Origin: Lytechinus variegatus
Lineage: Eukaryota > Echinodermata > Echinoidea > Temnopleuroida > Toxopneustidae
NCBI RefSeq assembly: GCF_018143015.1
Contig: NC_054756.1
Coordinates: 21,199,298 to 21,263,297 of the forward strand
Reading direction: 5' to 3'
Length of the DNA stretch: 64,000 bases
Positions 22,850 to 34,300 of the stretch are shown in pieces. How positions within the stretch are numbered: position 1 is the stretch's first letter; every line of letters begins with the position of its first letter. Made by a program: the position numbers and the translations under genes. The notes beneath the pieces are model-generated. The model did not search any database. It saw only the letters and a program-made list of their open reading frames with translations, and was not told where the DNA came from.

Positions 22850-23690
22850 GCACCAAACTTTCCCTATGTCACTATTAGGTCAATAGCTTCATTTTTTCCA
22901 ACAGAACATGGTGTTGAAAATTGCATCTTCATGCAAAAATATGCTAATTTATGCAAATTAGCAGTAATGCATGAAGCCATATGCCATTAGGAATTAATTA
23001 ATAAAAGTTTATAAAAAAGATACCAAACTTTAGGAAAGTCTCTATCAGGTCAATAGCTTTAATTTTTCCCACAGGACATGGTGTTGAAAATTGCATCTTC
23101 ATGCAAAAATATGCTAATTTATGTAAATTAGCAGTAATTCATGCATGAAGCCATATGCCAATAGGAATTAATTAATAAAAGTAAATAAAGAGATACCAAA
23201 CTTTAAGAAAGTCTCTTTTAGGTCAATAGCTTTAAATTTCATTATCAAACATGATATTGAAAATCATGTCTTTATGCAAAAATATGTTAATTTATGTAAA
23301 TTAGCAGTTAATTTATGCATGAATAGTAAAAATTAGTAAAAAGGAATAAAAAGAAACCAAACTTAAAGAAAATCTCTATCAGATCGATAGATTTAATTTT
23401 CCCTATCAAACGTGCTATTGAAAATCCCGTCTTCATGCAAAATATGCTAATTTATGTAAATTAGCAATTATTTTATATGTATAAATTAGTCCAATTCCAG
23501 TGGGTATTAACAGTGGAAAAGGGGCCAAACTTTTGAAGTACCTCTATCACTCAGTTCAAAAGCTTCAATTGTACCAGCAAAACATGCTATTGAAAATCCC
23601 GTTTCCATGCAAGAGTGTACTTATATTATGTAAATTAACAATAATTCATGTATGGAGCTGTATTCCTTTGACTAATCAAATATTACATAA
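22850..23690. repeat. Left-arm tandem repeat, ~170 bp unit
   Basis: About five units starting ACCAAACTTT at 22851, 23024, 23195, 23356 and 23526. Each contains AGGTCAATAGCTTTAATTTT, TTGAAAATTGCATCTTCATG and ATGCTAATTTATGCAAATTA, diverging towards the element centre. Confidence 0.85.
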
Positions 23691-23699
23691 AGGCATTTA

Positions 23700-24720
23700 G
23701 CCGTATGCCAACGAGAACAGTGGCAAAATCGAGCCAGAGCGGCCAGAATATAGAGTCGAATTTAGCCCGAATCCTCCGATCATCGCCAAATGACGACCTG
23801 AATAACGACCCGAATCGAACAATTATGCCCGAATTTGCAGAGTACGCCACAGAATTTCCCGAAAATGTGCCAGATTCTCGAAATGGGCTATAATTTACCG
23901 ATTCGGCAGCGTTCTGGATGCCGTTTTTCTAATTTCTGGCCAATTCGTCTCACTCGTCTATATTTTTCTTTGTATTAGAGTAATGATTCCTACGATATGG
24001 GGGGGGGGGCAAGAGTCGGACCTTTACTCTACGACTGCATACGAATAGGTCTTAATCTTCCCAAAATACCCCGAAATGCCTCCCAAAATCCAACCGAATT
24101 CCATCGGAATACATCCCGAATGTGGCCCGAATGGAATTTATCGTAGCCACACTCGGTGGTATTTTGGAGGTATTCGGCTGGTTTTGATCATTTGAAAATG
24201 ACCTGAATTTTTCAGCCAATGTTCCAGAATTTTCTTGCATTTACGAAGGCAAAACAGAATATTCCCGAAACCACCAGAATACGTGCATGTATATGGATGG
24301 ATTCGCAGCTGATTCGGTTCCGTTATAACCCTAGCTTTAAGCAAAGGGTTACACCAAGTTGGCCAATTCTGCCCAAAATGGCCTGGATTCGGTACTTATT
24401 AATCTCGGATTCGGGAAGCTCCCGGAATCGATTCGGAAGGATCCGTGACTATTCTGTTTTCCCTCCCCAACGGAAACATTTGTGGAGAGATTGTGCTTGT
24501 CTTAAAAATTTTAAAACCAGCCGAATATCCTCCAAAATACTCCAAAATGAGGCCAAGACACATTTCTTTCGAGCCACATTTGGGATGTATTCGGATGGAA
24601 TTCGGTTGAATTAATTTTGGGGAGGCATTTGGACAATTATTTTGGGAAGTCGATAGCTCTGATTCGGGACCTATTCCAGACAGATTCGACTCTGATTCGG
24701 CTTAAAATTGATTGGGAGAA
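23700..24720. other. CGAAT-rich core of the foldback element
   Basis: A kilobase dense in CGAAT/ATTCGG motifs (for example CCCGAATCCTCC, TTCGGATGGAATTCGGTTG), unlike the arms. A shorter related block lies at 58735-58870, so this is probably another mobile element captured by or inserted into the foldback element. No convincing protein. Confidence 0.5.
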
Positions 24721-25059
24721 TTTGGTCTTGGTATTACCTTAGTTTTAGAGATAGATATCAATTCATAAGCCAATAAAGAAAAATCACTGAAATTATTCGG
24801 GTCACCGTCAATCAATGGATGACAGAAAAAGAAGGATCGGGTCTCTTTGCTCAAATCTGATGTGTCCCTGTTCCAAAAAAATGTACATTTAGTTGTAAGA
24901 GGTGCAGACATGAACAGACATGAACTATCCATATACCCTCCTCTTTCTTAGAGGGGAAAACTCTACTTGGCAAAGAAATCTGACCTCTTGAACTGCTTTG
25001 AAAAGAAAGATGAAATACTGTTTATCTTTTCCATATGATTTCTGGGTTTTTTTTAATTG

Positions 25060-25870
25060 TGAAAGGGGTATGCACAGGATTTATAATTTGCATAAATTTG
25101 CATTTTAAATTATCAATCACGATGCTCTCCTGAGTCTCCTCTGGTCGCATGGGAAGTCACCATAATGAATAAATTGTCTAACAATGTCTCATACGCATGG
25201 TGTTGTGCTTGTCCCTCGGTTTAAAACTTCAAAAAAGGATAGTTGATGAGTTTTACACATATTTGCATAAATTTTGCATAAATTTGCATTAATTAACATT
25301 GAACGTTGATTCTTATTCAGGAAGTGTACAGAAATCAATCTATATTCGATGCCCTGTCAAAATAAATCCCAAATACCCCTCCCCCTCCCGAAAAAAAAGA
25401 AAAGAAATGGGCTTCTATAGAAAAGTTTAGGTCTGTACTATACATATATAGTAATTCACGGTGAATAGTGTGATTTGCATAGTTTTGCATAAATTAGCAT
25501 TATGAAAAAGGATTCCAGTCATTGATATCGAGGCATCCTATCAAGAATTAATGCTTTTGGTACCAGTGACACATGTGGAAAAAAATTGTGATTTTGACAA
25601 TTCTATATGTCGATATATGATAATACATGTGTTTTAACATGTGATTTGCATATAATTTGCATAAATTAACCTTAAAAAATATTGATTCATACACACCAAT
25701 TTTATAAAAATCGACCTGCAGTTAAATGTTTAGCAATATAAGACCCAAATACACAAAAATTGGGCATTTAAAAATTATTTTTAGTGAGATATGGTGAATT
25801 ATGAGTTTTTTGCATAAAATTTGCATAAATTAGCATTTTAAAATAGGGTGCCCTTCACCGATTTCGGGGC
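25060..25870. repeat. Right-arm tandem repeat, ~175-190 bp unit
   Basis: Five clusters of TTGCATAAATTTGCAT or TTGCATAAATTAGCAT near 25085, 25262, 25478, 25647 and 25811, the reverse complement of the left-arm motif ATGCTAATTTATGCAA. It also holds TTCACCGATTTCGGGGCACC (25855) and ATCGAGGCATCCTATCAAGA (25528) with a shared TTAATGCTTTTGRTACCAG. Confidence 0.75.
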
Positions 25871-26639
25871 ACCCTATCTAGAATTAATGCTTTTGATACC
25901 AGGGACCCACATGCAAAAAATGGTGCTTTTGTAAATCCTGTCCCCAAAATTTGCTAAGGCCCCTGACTATAACAGGTACGTTTTCGATCAGTTCAAAACG
26001 TATATAAAAATGTTGTGCTCGCGCTCTGCGTCACACTTACTCATCCTTTTCATGATTTACAAAATTTGAATAGTGTCTCGTTCAGGTCTAAATCTCGATT
26101 TTTTTTGCCCACTCTTCGCCCTCGCATCATTTGTTTAGTTACATACCTATTCTGTTACAAAAAGTGCTTAGAATTTCCATTCCTCAGGTAAAAATGTCGC
26201 GCTCGCATTATTTGATTTAAAAAAAATATGTAACGTCTTCATGGCTAACTGCAAGCAAGTCTTTAACGGTACCTTTTCCATCACTTCATTTCTGCTCGCC
26301 TTCACGTTCATAGTAATCATTCACTTGCATGCACATCTTTTTCAGGATAACAAACATTGCCCAGAATGTTCAAAATTTTAGGAAAAAGTACATAAGATTT
26401 CCAAAAAAAAATTAGCTCGCGCTTCACATTATATAAATAAGGATTATGGTATACATATTTATGTTTATTCGTAATAAAGAATAGAGCAAAGTGACTATTA
26501 GGACTACCCCTTCATAGAAACCAAAAATCCCGGCAAAAATCATATTCGAGCTGCCAATCGGGGAAAATATGGCTGAAAAAAAAAATTCCGCCCCCCCCCA
26601 TTGGCGAAGGCTGGATCAGCCCCTGCCTCCCCATTATAT

Positions 26640-28570
26640 TATCAGGTTACTGATTTCCATTGTTAGTTTGCCTTTCTTATGAGCAGTGATTTTAAAAACA
26701 TAACAGAACAGAACCATAATAATATTCATGACTTGAAATAAAATAATGAAGCAGAACACATATTACTGTTTCATATAAATATATTATATTCTATAAGTAC
26801 TTTGTACAATAATAATTCAGTTTTACATATGATGAAATTCAGCATAATATAAACAGAGCTATGTTGGGTTTAAAAATGAAACCCTACTTCCCAACCTTCT
26901 CACACGGTTAATGCAAAATCAGTGACAATGGATTCCCATCACTTGAATTTAAAACTTAGTAGCAATCAAATATTACCTTGAACATGTTTATAGGACCATG
27001 ATTCACCAATAAACTTGAATGGAAAGTTTTCAAATTGGTTCCCTTGTAGGCTTAATGCAGACAAAGGAATCAAAACAAATACATTCAGACATGAATATCG
27101 TGCTAGTTTGCATCCCATTTGTTGTTTAAAAATTCATCTAATTTATGAAACCTGTAAATAAAAAACTTAGTATTTTTTATTTTCTATTTGAAGCATTAAA
27201 ATAATGCTTTCTTTTCCAATCTTGGTATAATGATACTAATAATTAACATTATTTGTACAGCGCTTATCACAAAACATGTCTCTAAGCGCTTACATGTAGT
27301 TAAATGTTTATATAAATCTTTTCTCTGGCATGCATGTACATGGTACATAATAACTATAAACATAATCTATATCAAGTGAAATCCACTTCACGTAAAATTC
27401 CAGACAAAGATTTAGAAACAATAGACTCATTTACCTTCTTTTAAATAATCAATAATAAACGAAGTATCAAACCCGGGTATCAAACAGTCCGATATCTTGA
27501 GGAGCTCTTCTCTACTGACAAGTGAAAGACAAACTCAGGTTTTTGCAACTTTCCCAACCAATATGGAAAATGGATGAAGAAGATCTTAAATTGTCTGAGA
27601 GTTTTTTCTCTTACTTCCTTTTGAGTTTTCTCCCTTTTCCTTGCTTTCTTTCCATCTCTGTCCCCCCCCCCAACGATATGCCCCCTGCCCTTACCTAGAC
27701 ACGCCACAAGCTGGTGTACCTACCAAGTTCCATCATGGCCAACTGTGTATTAGTATTAAGGGTACACTCAGATGAGAACATTGATGTAGAGTCTGAATAT
27801 GGTTTGCACAACATTATGAGCACCTTCAAGCTAAAATAACTGGCTAAAGTTTACCTCTGGGAATATCATGAAACCTCTGGCCAGTGTTATCGATAAAACT
27901 ACTTTCAGCCAGTTAATTTGAGTTAAATTGCTCCATTATGTGGCAGTTGAAAATATGCTTACATAAATATATTGTGTAAAATCATATCCTACATAAAAAG
28001 AAAAGGAGTGGATATAGTGTTCACAAAAATATACATTTCAATAAATATCCACAAAGAAAATACACTCTGTATCACTAAAAATAAACACATTTTTTAAAAT
28101 GTGATAAATAAATTATGCATAAGAGAACCCTCACTTCATAATGTTTCCCCAAGTACTATATATGTACAGTTAAAATAAGTCAAATAAGGAATTTGGGGTT
28201 AAGAAATGAAATCTTCACAACAAAAACAAAAACTGTCTAAAAATTGTGCACAACATGTACGAAATTCCCGAATTTACATTGAAATTTAGTAAATACACAA
28301 TAAATGATTTTGTCAGTAAGCATTAGAATGAAATGCAGAACAAAGTTTTGGTATTATTTGGCTTCCAATACATAAAATGCTAGCAGTGTCTAAGATTTAA
28401 AAAAAAAGCATACTATATTTCAGCATAAAGCCATGTTGTTGATGCTGCAGTAGCATTAGTAGCACACAAAGACATCTCGTTTGGTCACACTGACATATGA
28501 AATTTGCAGTACAGATTTTCGATCTATTATTGAGCTTCATAGAAGCCATAAAACATAGGCATCTCATTTC
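26640..28570. other. AT-rich downstream region of HAD gene A, including a SINE-tail fragment
   Basis: Probably contains the 3' UTR of gene A, whose end was not fixed. 27236-27310 resembles the 3' tail of the SINE at 42530 (reverse strand AGCGCTTAGAGACATG, AAGCGCTGTACAAATAATG). Otherwise plain AT-rich sequence; nothing else seen. Confidence 0.5.
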
Positions 28571-28677
28571 TTAGCAGTCACGACTCAAGATCAAATCAGC
28601 TGCTTCTTCTATACTCTCAACAACAAAGTCAGCTTTTTTCTCAAGGATTCTCCTGTCGACACCCCCAGTCAGGACAT
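28571..28677 (-). CDS. HAD A last exon
   Basis: Acceptor tttctttatag; reads VLTGGVDRRILEKKADFVVE, SIEEAADLILSRDC-stop. Phase 1 in. It is the C-terminal segment after motif IV, typical of PGP-like HAD proteins (VLTGG). Matches paralogue B exon 40984-41087. Confidence 0.85.
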
Positions 28678-31600
28678 CTATAAAGAAAGAAGAAACCAAC
28701 AGAAAGAGCAAAAGAGAGATTAATTCATGATGCCATCATTGTTTGAATTTCATAAGAGAAATATTCAATAGTTTGTCAGACATTTAAATATCAACCCTTT
28801 TTTCTAGAAAAGCAGGATGATATGCTGATTTCTTGTCTACAACTTTGTTTCACTTTGTCCAATGAAAATTCAATTAATCAGCAGTTCATATACATAATAG
28901 GTGCTAGACCAATCATATACATGTATTAGTCCAAATTTAGTACACAAAATGTTTTTAGAAAAAATAGGATGAGACCTTGTGGGACAATAATAAATGAAAA
29001 ATAGATGACGTGAGAGTATAAACAAAGAGGCAATTCACATCATGCCCTACTTCCCAAACTACCAAAAGAAGCCGACTCAATATAATAAAAAAATACACAA
29101 AGTTTGGTAATCAGAGGTCCATTACATGTATGTCTAAAGTGAAGACAAATTTTAGTCTTCCTGCTATTGTCTGAGACTAAGAATAATAAAATATTATGAA
29201 CAAAAATAAAAGAGCTCAGATCACATCAAGGATGACGCAAATGACGTGAAAGTATACACAAAGAGGCAATTCACATCATGCCCTACCTCCCAAACTACCA
29301 AAAGGAGCTGACTCAATAAAATAAGAAAATTATACTTATTAATCAGTGGACCATTATGTCTAAAGTGAAGACAAATTTTAGTCTTCCTGCTATTGTCTGA
29401 GACTAAGAATAATAAAATATTATGAACAAAAATAAAAGATCTCCTATCTATCACATCAAGGAGGCTGGTGCAGACCATTAAGTCTTCCTGCCATTGTGTG
29501 AAAATAGTCTGCTGTGCAAACCCTTTTACTCCAGTTCAGAGTCTGAATGTGCAGCCTATTCATGCCTCGTGTACAGAGGGCCCTCTCACACAGGAAGTAA
29601 AACAGCAAGTTTTGTTTATGCTGGTCTTTGAATAGAGATCCACTTGTTGATCAAAGTTTCAATCGGGGTCTGTGCCTGCAGACTAGTGTGAAACTATGAC
29701 TTCAAGATTTGAAAGTGACTTTGATCAATTTTGCCTTTTGGGGTTGTAATTATTTAGAGAGGTGTGCTTCCTTGTAACTACAGATATCAATTCCACCCCA
29801 TCCCCCACACTGCGTCAGATGTAAAGGGACAGTAACCAAGCTAACATTAGTGGTTTTTTCTGTGCTTGGCCAACTATGTTAATTTTTACTATTCAAGCAC
29901 AATTTTTCATGATTAGCCATATAAAAAGAAGACAACAAAAACGTTGAACTTCCACCCTTCATACACTAGTAATAACAATAATTCATGCTTCAGCAATCAA
30001 AGGTCCATTAAAACCACAAGAATGGTTTCCCTTTTAGTTTTCCCCATCAGTCATAACAAGAATTTGTCCCCATAGTGTAAGCCAACCTGCTAACACTGAC
30101 TACTTTGTTTTCTCCTAAACAGTCTTTACATCAATGGGAAATGTTTGCTACACAATATATGACCTCTTGCAATAAGTGGTGATCAACAAACCTTCATCAA
30201 ACAGAACTATCCAGTGAGGAAAACAGGAAATAAAACAACAATTTTTATGAATCCTATAATTGCACCTTCTTTACATGTTAGCCTCTGCTTTTGCAAAAAG
30301 GTAGACCTCCATGAACAGTTTTCACACTGATTGATATTCATGGAAAATGATCCAACTCCTTGTGAAAATCAACAACCACAGAAAAAATACCATTTTACCT
30401 CAATTTATATCAATTTTTTCTGCCTATTTCTGGAAAACCATATTTTGGGGGGAGAAATGTCTAACTGAAATTCAGAAGAGGTACTTACTTATGACAAGGC
30501 CACAATTTGCGTTCTTGCCGCACATAGCATCAGTGACGGTGTCCCCTACAAAGACTGCATTCCGAGGATGTACTCCTAGTCTAGAACAGATCTTCAGGGC
30601 GGTGTAAGCATCAGGTTTGGGTTTGATCCCAGCATCGTTTCCACAGACAACCATGTCAACGAGGTGAGACACGCCTAGTCTATCAAGGGTCCCCTCTGTC
30701 ATGATGCGACTGTCTGCTGTGTCTACGGCAATGTAATAACCCTCATCTAGAAAAGGGAGATAAAACAATAACTACAATAAGGATTTTCCACTTTTTATAC
30801 CATATTTATAGTTTATAGTATAAATGACCTCTCGCACTTTACATTTCAGTTATTGAGTTACGGCTCGACCACAAACAATGTATGCATATCATCCACTCCC
30901 TGAGGTGCATAATACAACACATGATTTAACTGCAATGCACACTCCAATTGCTCTAATACCTTACTGGAAAATCATGTAACACCTGGGAGGACACTGGGTG
31001 CAGAGTGGGAAAGTGTAGATCGATAACTCAGTACCAATACCAGACAAAACAATATCAATTGTCTAGGTATATTCCAACAAAAAAACCTGAAACTTATACT
31101 GTAGATAAATGTCTGAGATTGAAGAAAGGCTTGCAAAACATATCCTTGATCTAAACAGATTGTCAGATGGGTCTTGGTGTTGCAATAATGTAACATTTTT
31201 CCCCTTTTTAAATTTTTTAAAATAAAAATTATCTTAACCGCCACGAAGAATGCAATTTAAATCCAAATAACTTCATTCTAGCTGAATAAGAAAAAAAAAT
31301 CAAGCACACAATTCTCCAAAGACAGGACTGGATTTAGTTTTTTGTAACATAAGAGATCAGTGATCATTACCTCTAAGCCTGGTGAAGATCTCATGCACAT
31401 CTCCAAACTCCAGGAGCTCTCCGCAGACTGCAGCATTACCATCATCAAAACACTCTTCGCTGATCAGACGAGCTCTCTCGGGTGAAAGCCCCCTTCTTGA
31501 CAAGGAGTTCACACAGGTACTCGAAGCAGACTTGGTTGGTGCACTCCATCAGGATTCCAGGACCAAACACACGGGCATCGATGTCAAACCCCATCGCCTT

Positions 31601-32581
31601 ATAGATCTCATCTTGAAGAGAGAGTCCAGTGGCAGCCTCCATTCTGTTTGACAGGATATCAGTGAATTACAATTTAATAATGGGCCCTACGTTGCAAAGC
31701 CATATGATCTAGGGGTTTGCACGAACCCCCTACCCCCTTCCCCTGGAAAAGTAAATAGTGGTCTACCAAAAGTACAAAAAAAAAAAAAAAAACTTTTTTC
31801 TGAACCCCCCTTTTTTTTTTGGGGGGGGGTTGATATTCCAAAGGAGGCAAATCGTCCATCTACCAGTCACCACTTTTGTCAGTGAGAACCAAATATTAGA
31901 ACAAGTGAAACCTCTCCCATACAGTATCATGATCTGAATCTGATATGATTGGAAAATCTAAAGATAGGTCTATTTTATAATTTAAAAGAAAAAAGTTACA
32001 TCTAGATACATTTACATGTACTATGTAGGTCTACCGTCTAATCAACCAAATAATGATCATAAAAAAGTATCACAAACAACACTCTAGCTAATATGAAGTC
32101 CAATTTGTCTTATGATGTGATTAAAGTGACAGTGAGCCTGTGTCATTAAAATTTGCGTAATTTAGTATTAGCTAGCACTGCAGTAACCACAACTTCAGTT
32201 GAGAGTTACTTTAATTCAAACTCAGGTTCAGAGGTCTGATTAATCAATCTTGTTGTGATAAGAAATCTACAGTTAAAAGCTACCGAGATCCTTCAATCTG
32301 ATTGGCTAATCGCAAATTTGTAATATAAATTGTCATTTTTTATTGATAACAACTCTTTATGAAACAGGGGCCTTGAATATGATGGGCCAATGCCTTGGAC
32401 AATGGGCTCCATAACATTAAGTTTGGGTCTTTTCATACCTTTCAGCTGTCTGGATGAGCCAAGGTGCCCACATGGCATGCATACAGGTGAGGGTTCCATC
32501 TTTATCAAAGATTACAACCTTCTTCTCATCACTCATTTGAGTATAGAAAGGGCTGATGTAGTTGTCAAAGTTGTTGTTCAT
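28571..32581 (-). CDS. HAD-superfamily phosphatase A (four coding exons, one frameshift)
   Basis: Haloacid-dehalogenase phosphatase of the phosphoglycolate-phosphatase-like class; the substrate cannot be read from sequence. Coding exons 32439-32581, 31371-31643, 30489-30746, 28571-28677 with GT/AG borders and phases 2-1-1 as in paralogue B. Motif I VVIFDKDGTL (nucleophile D26 and acid/base D28 from MNNNFDN), motif II VDTADS, motif III Lys in KPKPDAYTAL, motif IV FVGDTVTD. In exon 31371-31643 a run of five G (31489-31493) where B's reading implies one fewer shifts the frame after LLVKKG and gives a 113-aa product. All downstream sequence stays conserved in the other frame (LSPERARLISEECF, GELLEFGDVHEIFTRLRG). 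With one G fewer the protein would be 259 aa. This is a sequence error, a polymorphism or a very young pseudogene. Confidence 0.82.
29004..29452. repeat. Two-copy tandem duplication (~235 bp) in HAD A intron
   Basis: 29004-29220 and 29241-29452 share ATGACGTGARAGTATA, CATCATGCCCTAC and TCTTCCTGCTATTGTCTGAG with small differences. Non-coding. Confidence 0.9.
30489..30746 (-). CDS. HAD A exon with motifs II-IV
   Basis: Acceptor cttttctag, donor ATAA|GTAAGT. DEGYYIAVDTADSRIM, CGNDAGIKPKPDAYTALKIC, AVFVGDTVTDAMCGKNANCG. Carries motif II Thr/Ser, the motif III lysine and motif IV acidic pair. Same length (258 nt) and phase as its counterpart in B. Confidence 0.92.
31371..31643 (-). CDS. HAD A cap-domain exon (frameshifted)
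   Basis: Acceptor tcaaacag, donor AGAG|GTAATG. MEAATGLSLQDEIYKAMGFD aligns with B's MEAATGLGIKDEIYKDMGFD. The frame changes at the G run 31489-31493, with good homology on both sides. This is the helical cap that shapes substrate entry. Confidence 0.85.
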
Positions 32582-32608
32582 CTTGAAGAATCGTTGTGCC
32601 CAAAATGT
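32439..32608 (-). CDS. HAD A exon with motif I
   Basis: Acceptor tattttacag, donor AAAG|GTATGA. The frame is open from the acceptor (TFWAQRFFK) into MNNNFDNYISPFYTQMSDEK, KVVIFDKDGTLTCMHAMWAP. The candidate upstream exon (ending 34068) has an in-frame stop at the junction, so I place the start at 32581. An unseen alternative first exon could extend it, as in B. Confidence 0.8.
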
Positions 32609-32796
32609 CTGTAAAATAAAAGTTAAAGAGAAAAATGTTTTTGACTAAATTTCAAAACTTTGTGCAACCAGGGAAACAAATAGTTTTTATTGGGGGCTCT
32701 GCCTCTGGATGATTTAGCCCCCTAAATCAATGTCCCCCCAAAATGCCAATTATTTCATAATCATATTATAGGCTAGTCTAGCCTAGACCTAGAATA

Positions 32797-32844
32797 TATA
32801 TCTGAATTGAATGAAGTCTTAAGACTTCATTCAATTCAGATATA
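32797..32844. repeat. Perfect 48-bp palindrome
   Basis: Two 24-bp arms meet with no spacer at 32820/32821 (centre GAAGTCTTAAGACTTC). Outer arms CTAGTCTAGCC and GGCTAGACTAG extend it after a short mismatch. Cruciform-capable; in intron 1 of HAD gene A if the exon ending at 34068 is real. Confidence 0.9.
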
Positions 32845-33146
32845 GGCTAGACTAGATGATAGATCTAGGCCTAGGCCTATATGATAATGAAATGAATTTT
32901 GCAAGGACTGTCAAGTTGCAGTTCACCCATTTTTTGACATGGTGCATGGGCCATGGTGTAGATTTTGATTATGATCAGTTCTACAATGTCATAGGGCCTA
33001 CTCATAAATACATGTACATTGCAATCAATTGCCAGCTGCAAAGCCAATGGTCTTTGTTCATTTCAAGAGATGAATAAATACAATAGCAGGGAATTAAATC
33101 CTATAGAACTAATTTTTACTTTAGAATTCTATCAGCGACCTGGGGT

Positions 33147-33898
33147 GGTATTCTGAGGTCATTTTATCTTTAAAATATTTAATTTTATCTCTTAAAATGA
33201 AATTGGTATTCTGAGATGAGATTTTATCTCTCAGATAAAATTTCAGATTTTATCTTGCGTATAAATTTTATCTCGCGTATCTACAGATGATACGCAACAA
33301 CCTGCGTACACATATCCATCGCGTATCTGGCCATTGCAACGCAGATGATGTGCTTGCGCCCATGTTACTTTGAAGAAAAAATAAACTTAAAAGAGGGTAG
33401 GCCTAGAGGCTATTTTATCTCTGCGACGTTGATTTCACCAATATTTCTAGAAGTAACCCCAAATGGTGACATGAAAATGAAGAAAAATTATAGGCCTAGG
33501 CCTATATTTATTGAGAATAACACCTTTACGTTGTTCCTGTACAATCAGAGAGTAGGCCTAGGCCCTATTTCATAAGACTTTTCTTGACTAGGCCTAGGCA
33601 ATAATATTGTCTTTGAAATGATGCTTGAAAAGATGGGATAAAGACTTTGAAAAAAGATGAGTATTGTCCTTTTTGTTAAAAAGAAATCTCTGTAAAGACG
33701 CATAGGCGTATAGTGCAAGCGTATTTGAAGTCAATGAATTGACGCAATCTCACCCCTTTGCCACACCTCCTGGTGGAATGGATTTTAATTGGTTGAGTGA
33801 TATGAGAGCTATAAAAGCGCGTTTCTAATTGGATATTGATTAAAAAATATTAGTGTCTTACAGAGATAAAATGAAGATAAAATGGTTCTCAGAATACC
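33147..33898. mobile_element. MITE with GGTATTCTGAG ends and TTTTATCTC repeats
   Basis: Ends GGTATTCTGAG and CTCAGAATACC, followed inward by CATTTTATCTT on both sides. Repeated TTTTATCTC/GAGATAAAA phrases and two ACGCAA/GCGTAT patches. The right neighbour (33910-34005) repeats the subterminal motif again, so the true outer border is uncertain. No coding. Confidence 0.7.
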
Positions 33899-34067
33899 AA
33901 TTCGGAGAGATTTTAAGGGTATTTTTATTATCTCACTGATTTTAACGGAGATAAAATATATTTTACTTTAGGCCTATCTGAGATAAAAATTAAAGGCCCC
34001 TACCAGTACACCCCTGCAATTTGCAATCTCTCCTGCTATCCACCAAGGCACCCCTTCAGTAACTTAC

Positions 34068-34300
34068 CTAAAATAATCTAGAAATGAGAATATGCTTGAC
34101 TTCTTCCAGAAAAGTGCTGAATATGACTCGAGTTGAATTAACGTCGACCGGACCCGGGATTGGATTCCACAATTTTTCCAATTCCACTTCCACTGAGTGA
34201 CTGACTAGGCAGTAACTCGCTCAGCAACTACCGGTACCTACTAGTACTACTCACTGATGATCTTGAACAGTTGAAGCCTATATCTAGTGTTCTTCTAAGT
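34068..34300 (-). other. Candidate non-coding first exon of HAD gene A
   Basis: A strong donor TTTTAG|GTAAGT (GT at 34067-34066) with no other exon nearby; the upstream limit is a guess. Would supply a 5' UTR spliced to 32608. Based only on the donor and its position. Confidence 0.35.

Larger units (their letters stand above)
22799..25966. mobile_element. Foldback-type element with tandem-repeat arms
   Basis: Inverted ends TCAGGGGCTTTAGGCC and (inward) TCAGGGGCCTTAGC, both followed by TTTTGGGGACAG and TTTACAAAAGCACCA. Flanks CCTTAACAG (22790) and CTATAACAG (25967) share TAACAG, and the host sequence resumes as GGTACGTTTT, matching a related unit at 26269. Each arm is a tandem array sharing ATGCTAATTTATGCAAATT in opposite orientations. 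The centre is unrelated. No transposase frame. Confidence 0.7.
21737..26626. mobile_element. 4.9 kb non-autonomous element with GGCGGATCC-type ends
   Basis: Left end CATAGGCGGATCCAGGGG, right end (read inward) GCAGGGGCTGATCCAGCC, flanked by TTCCCCAT (21729) and CTCCCCAT (26627), 7 of 8 matching; the flank is C-rich so this is suggestive only. The interior repeats phrases such as TTTTCGCTCGCGCTT (21938) and GCTCGCGCTTCACA (26414), with a related unit CTAASTGCAAGCARGTC at 22770 and 26235. Interrupted by a foldback-type element at 22799. No coding frame. Confidence 0.6.

Noticed and set aside
22850-23690. Possible CRISPR-like array
   Set aside because: Units are ~170 bp, diverge gradually and have no short constant repeat with unique spacers; this is eukaryotic DNA.
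31382-31651. Plus-strand 89-codon frame over HAD gene A
   Set aside because: Antisense of the cap-domain exon; the minus strand has clear homology to the paralogue.
33345-33575. 76-codon frame inside the GGTATTCTGAG MITE
   Set aside because: Lies wholly in a non-coding element, with no motif or homology seen.
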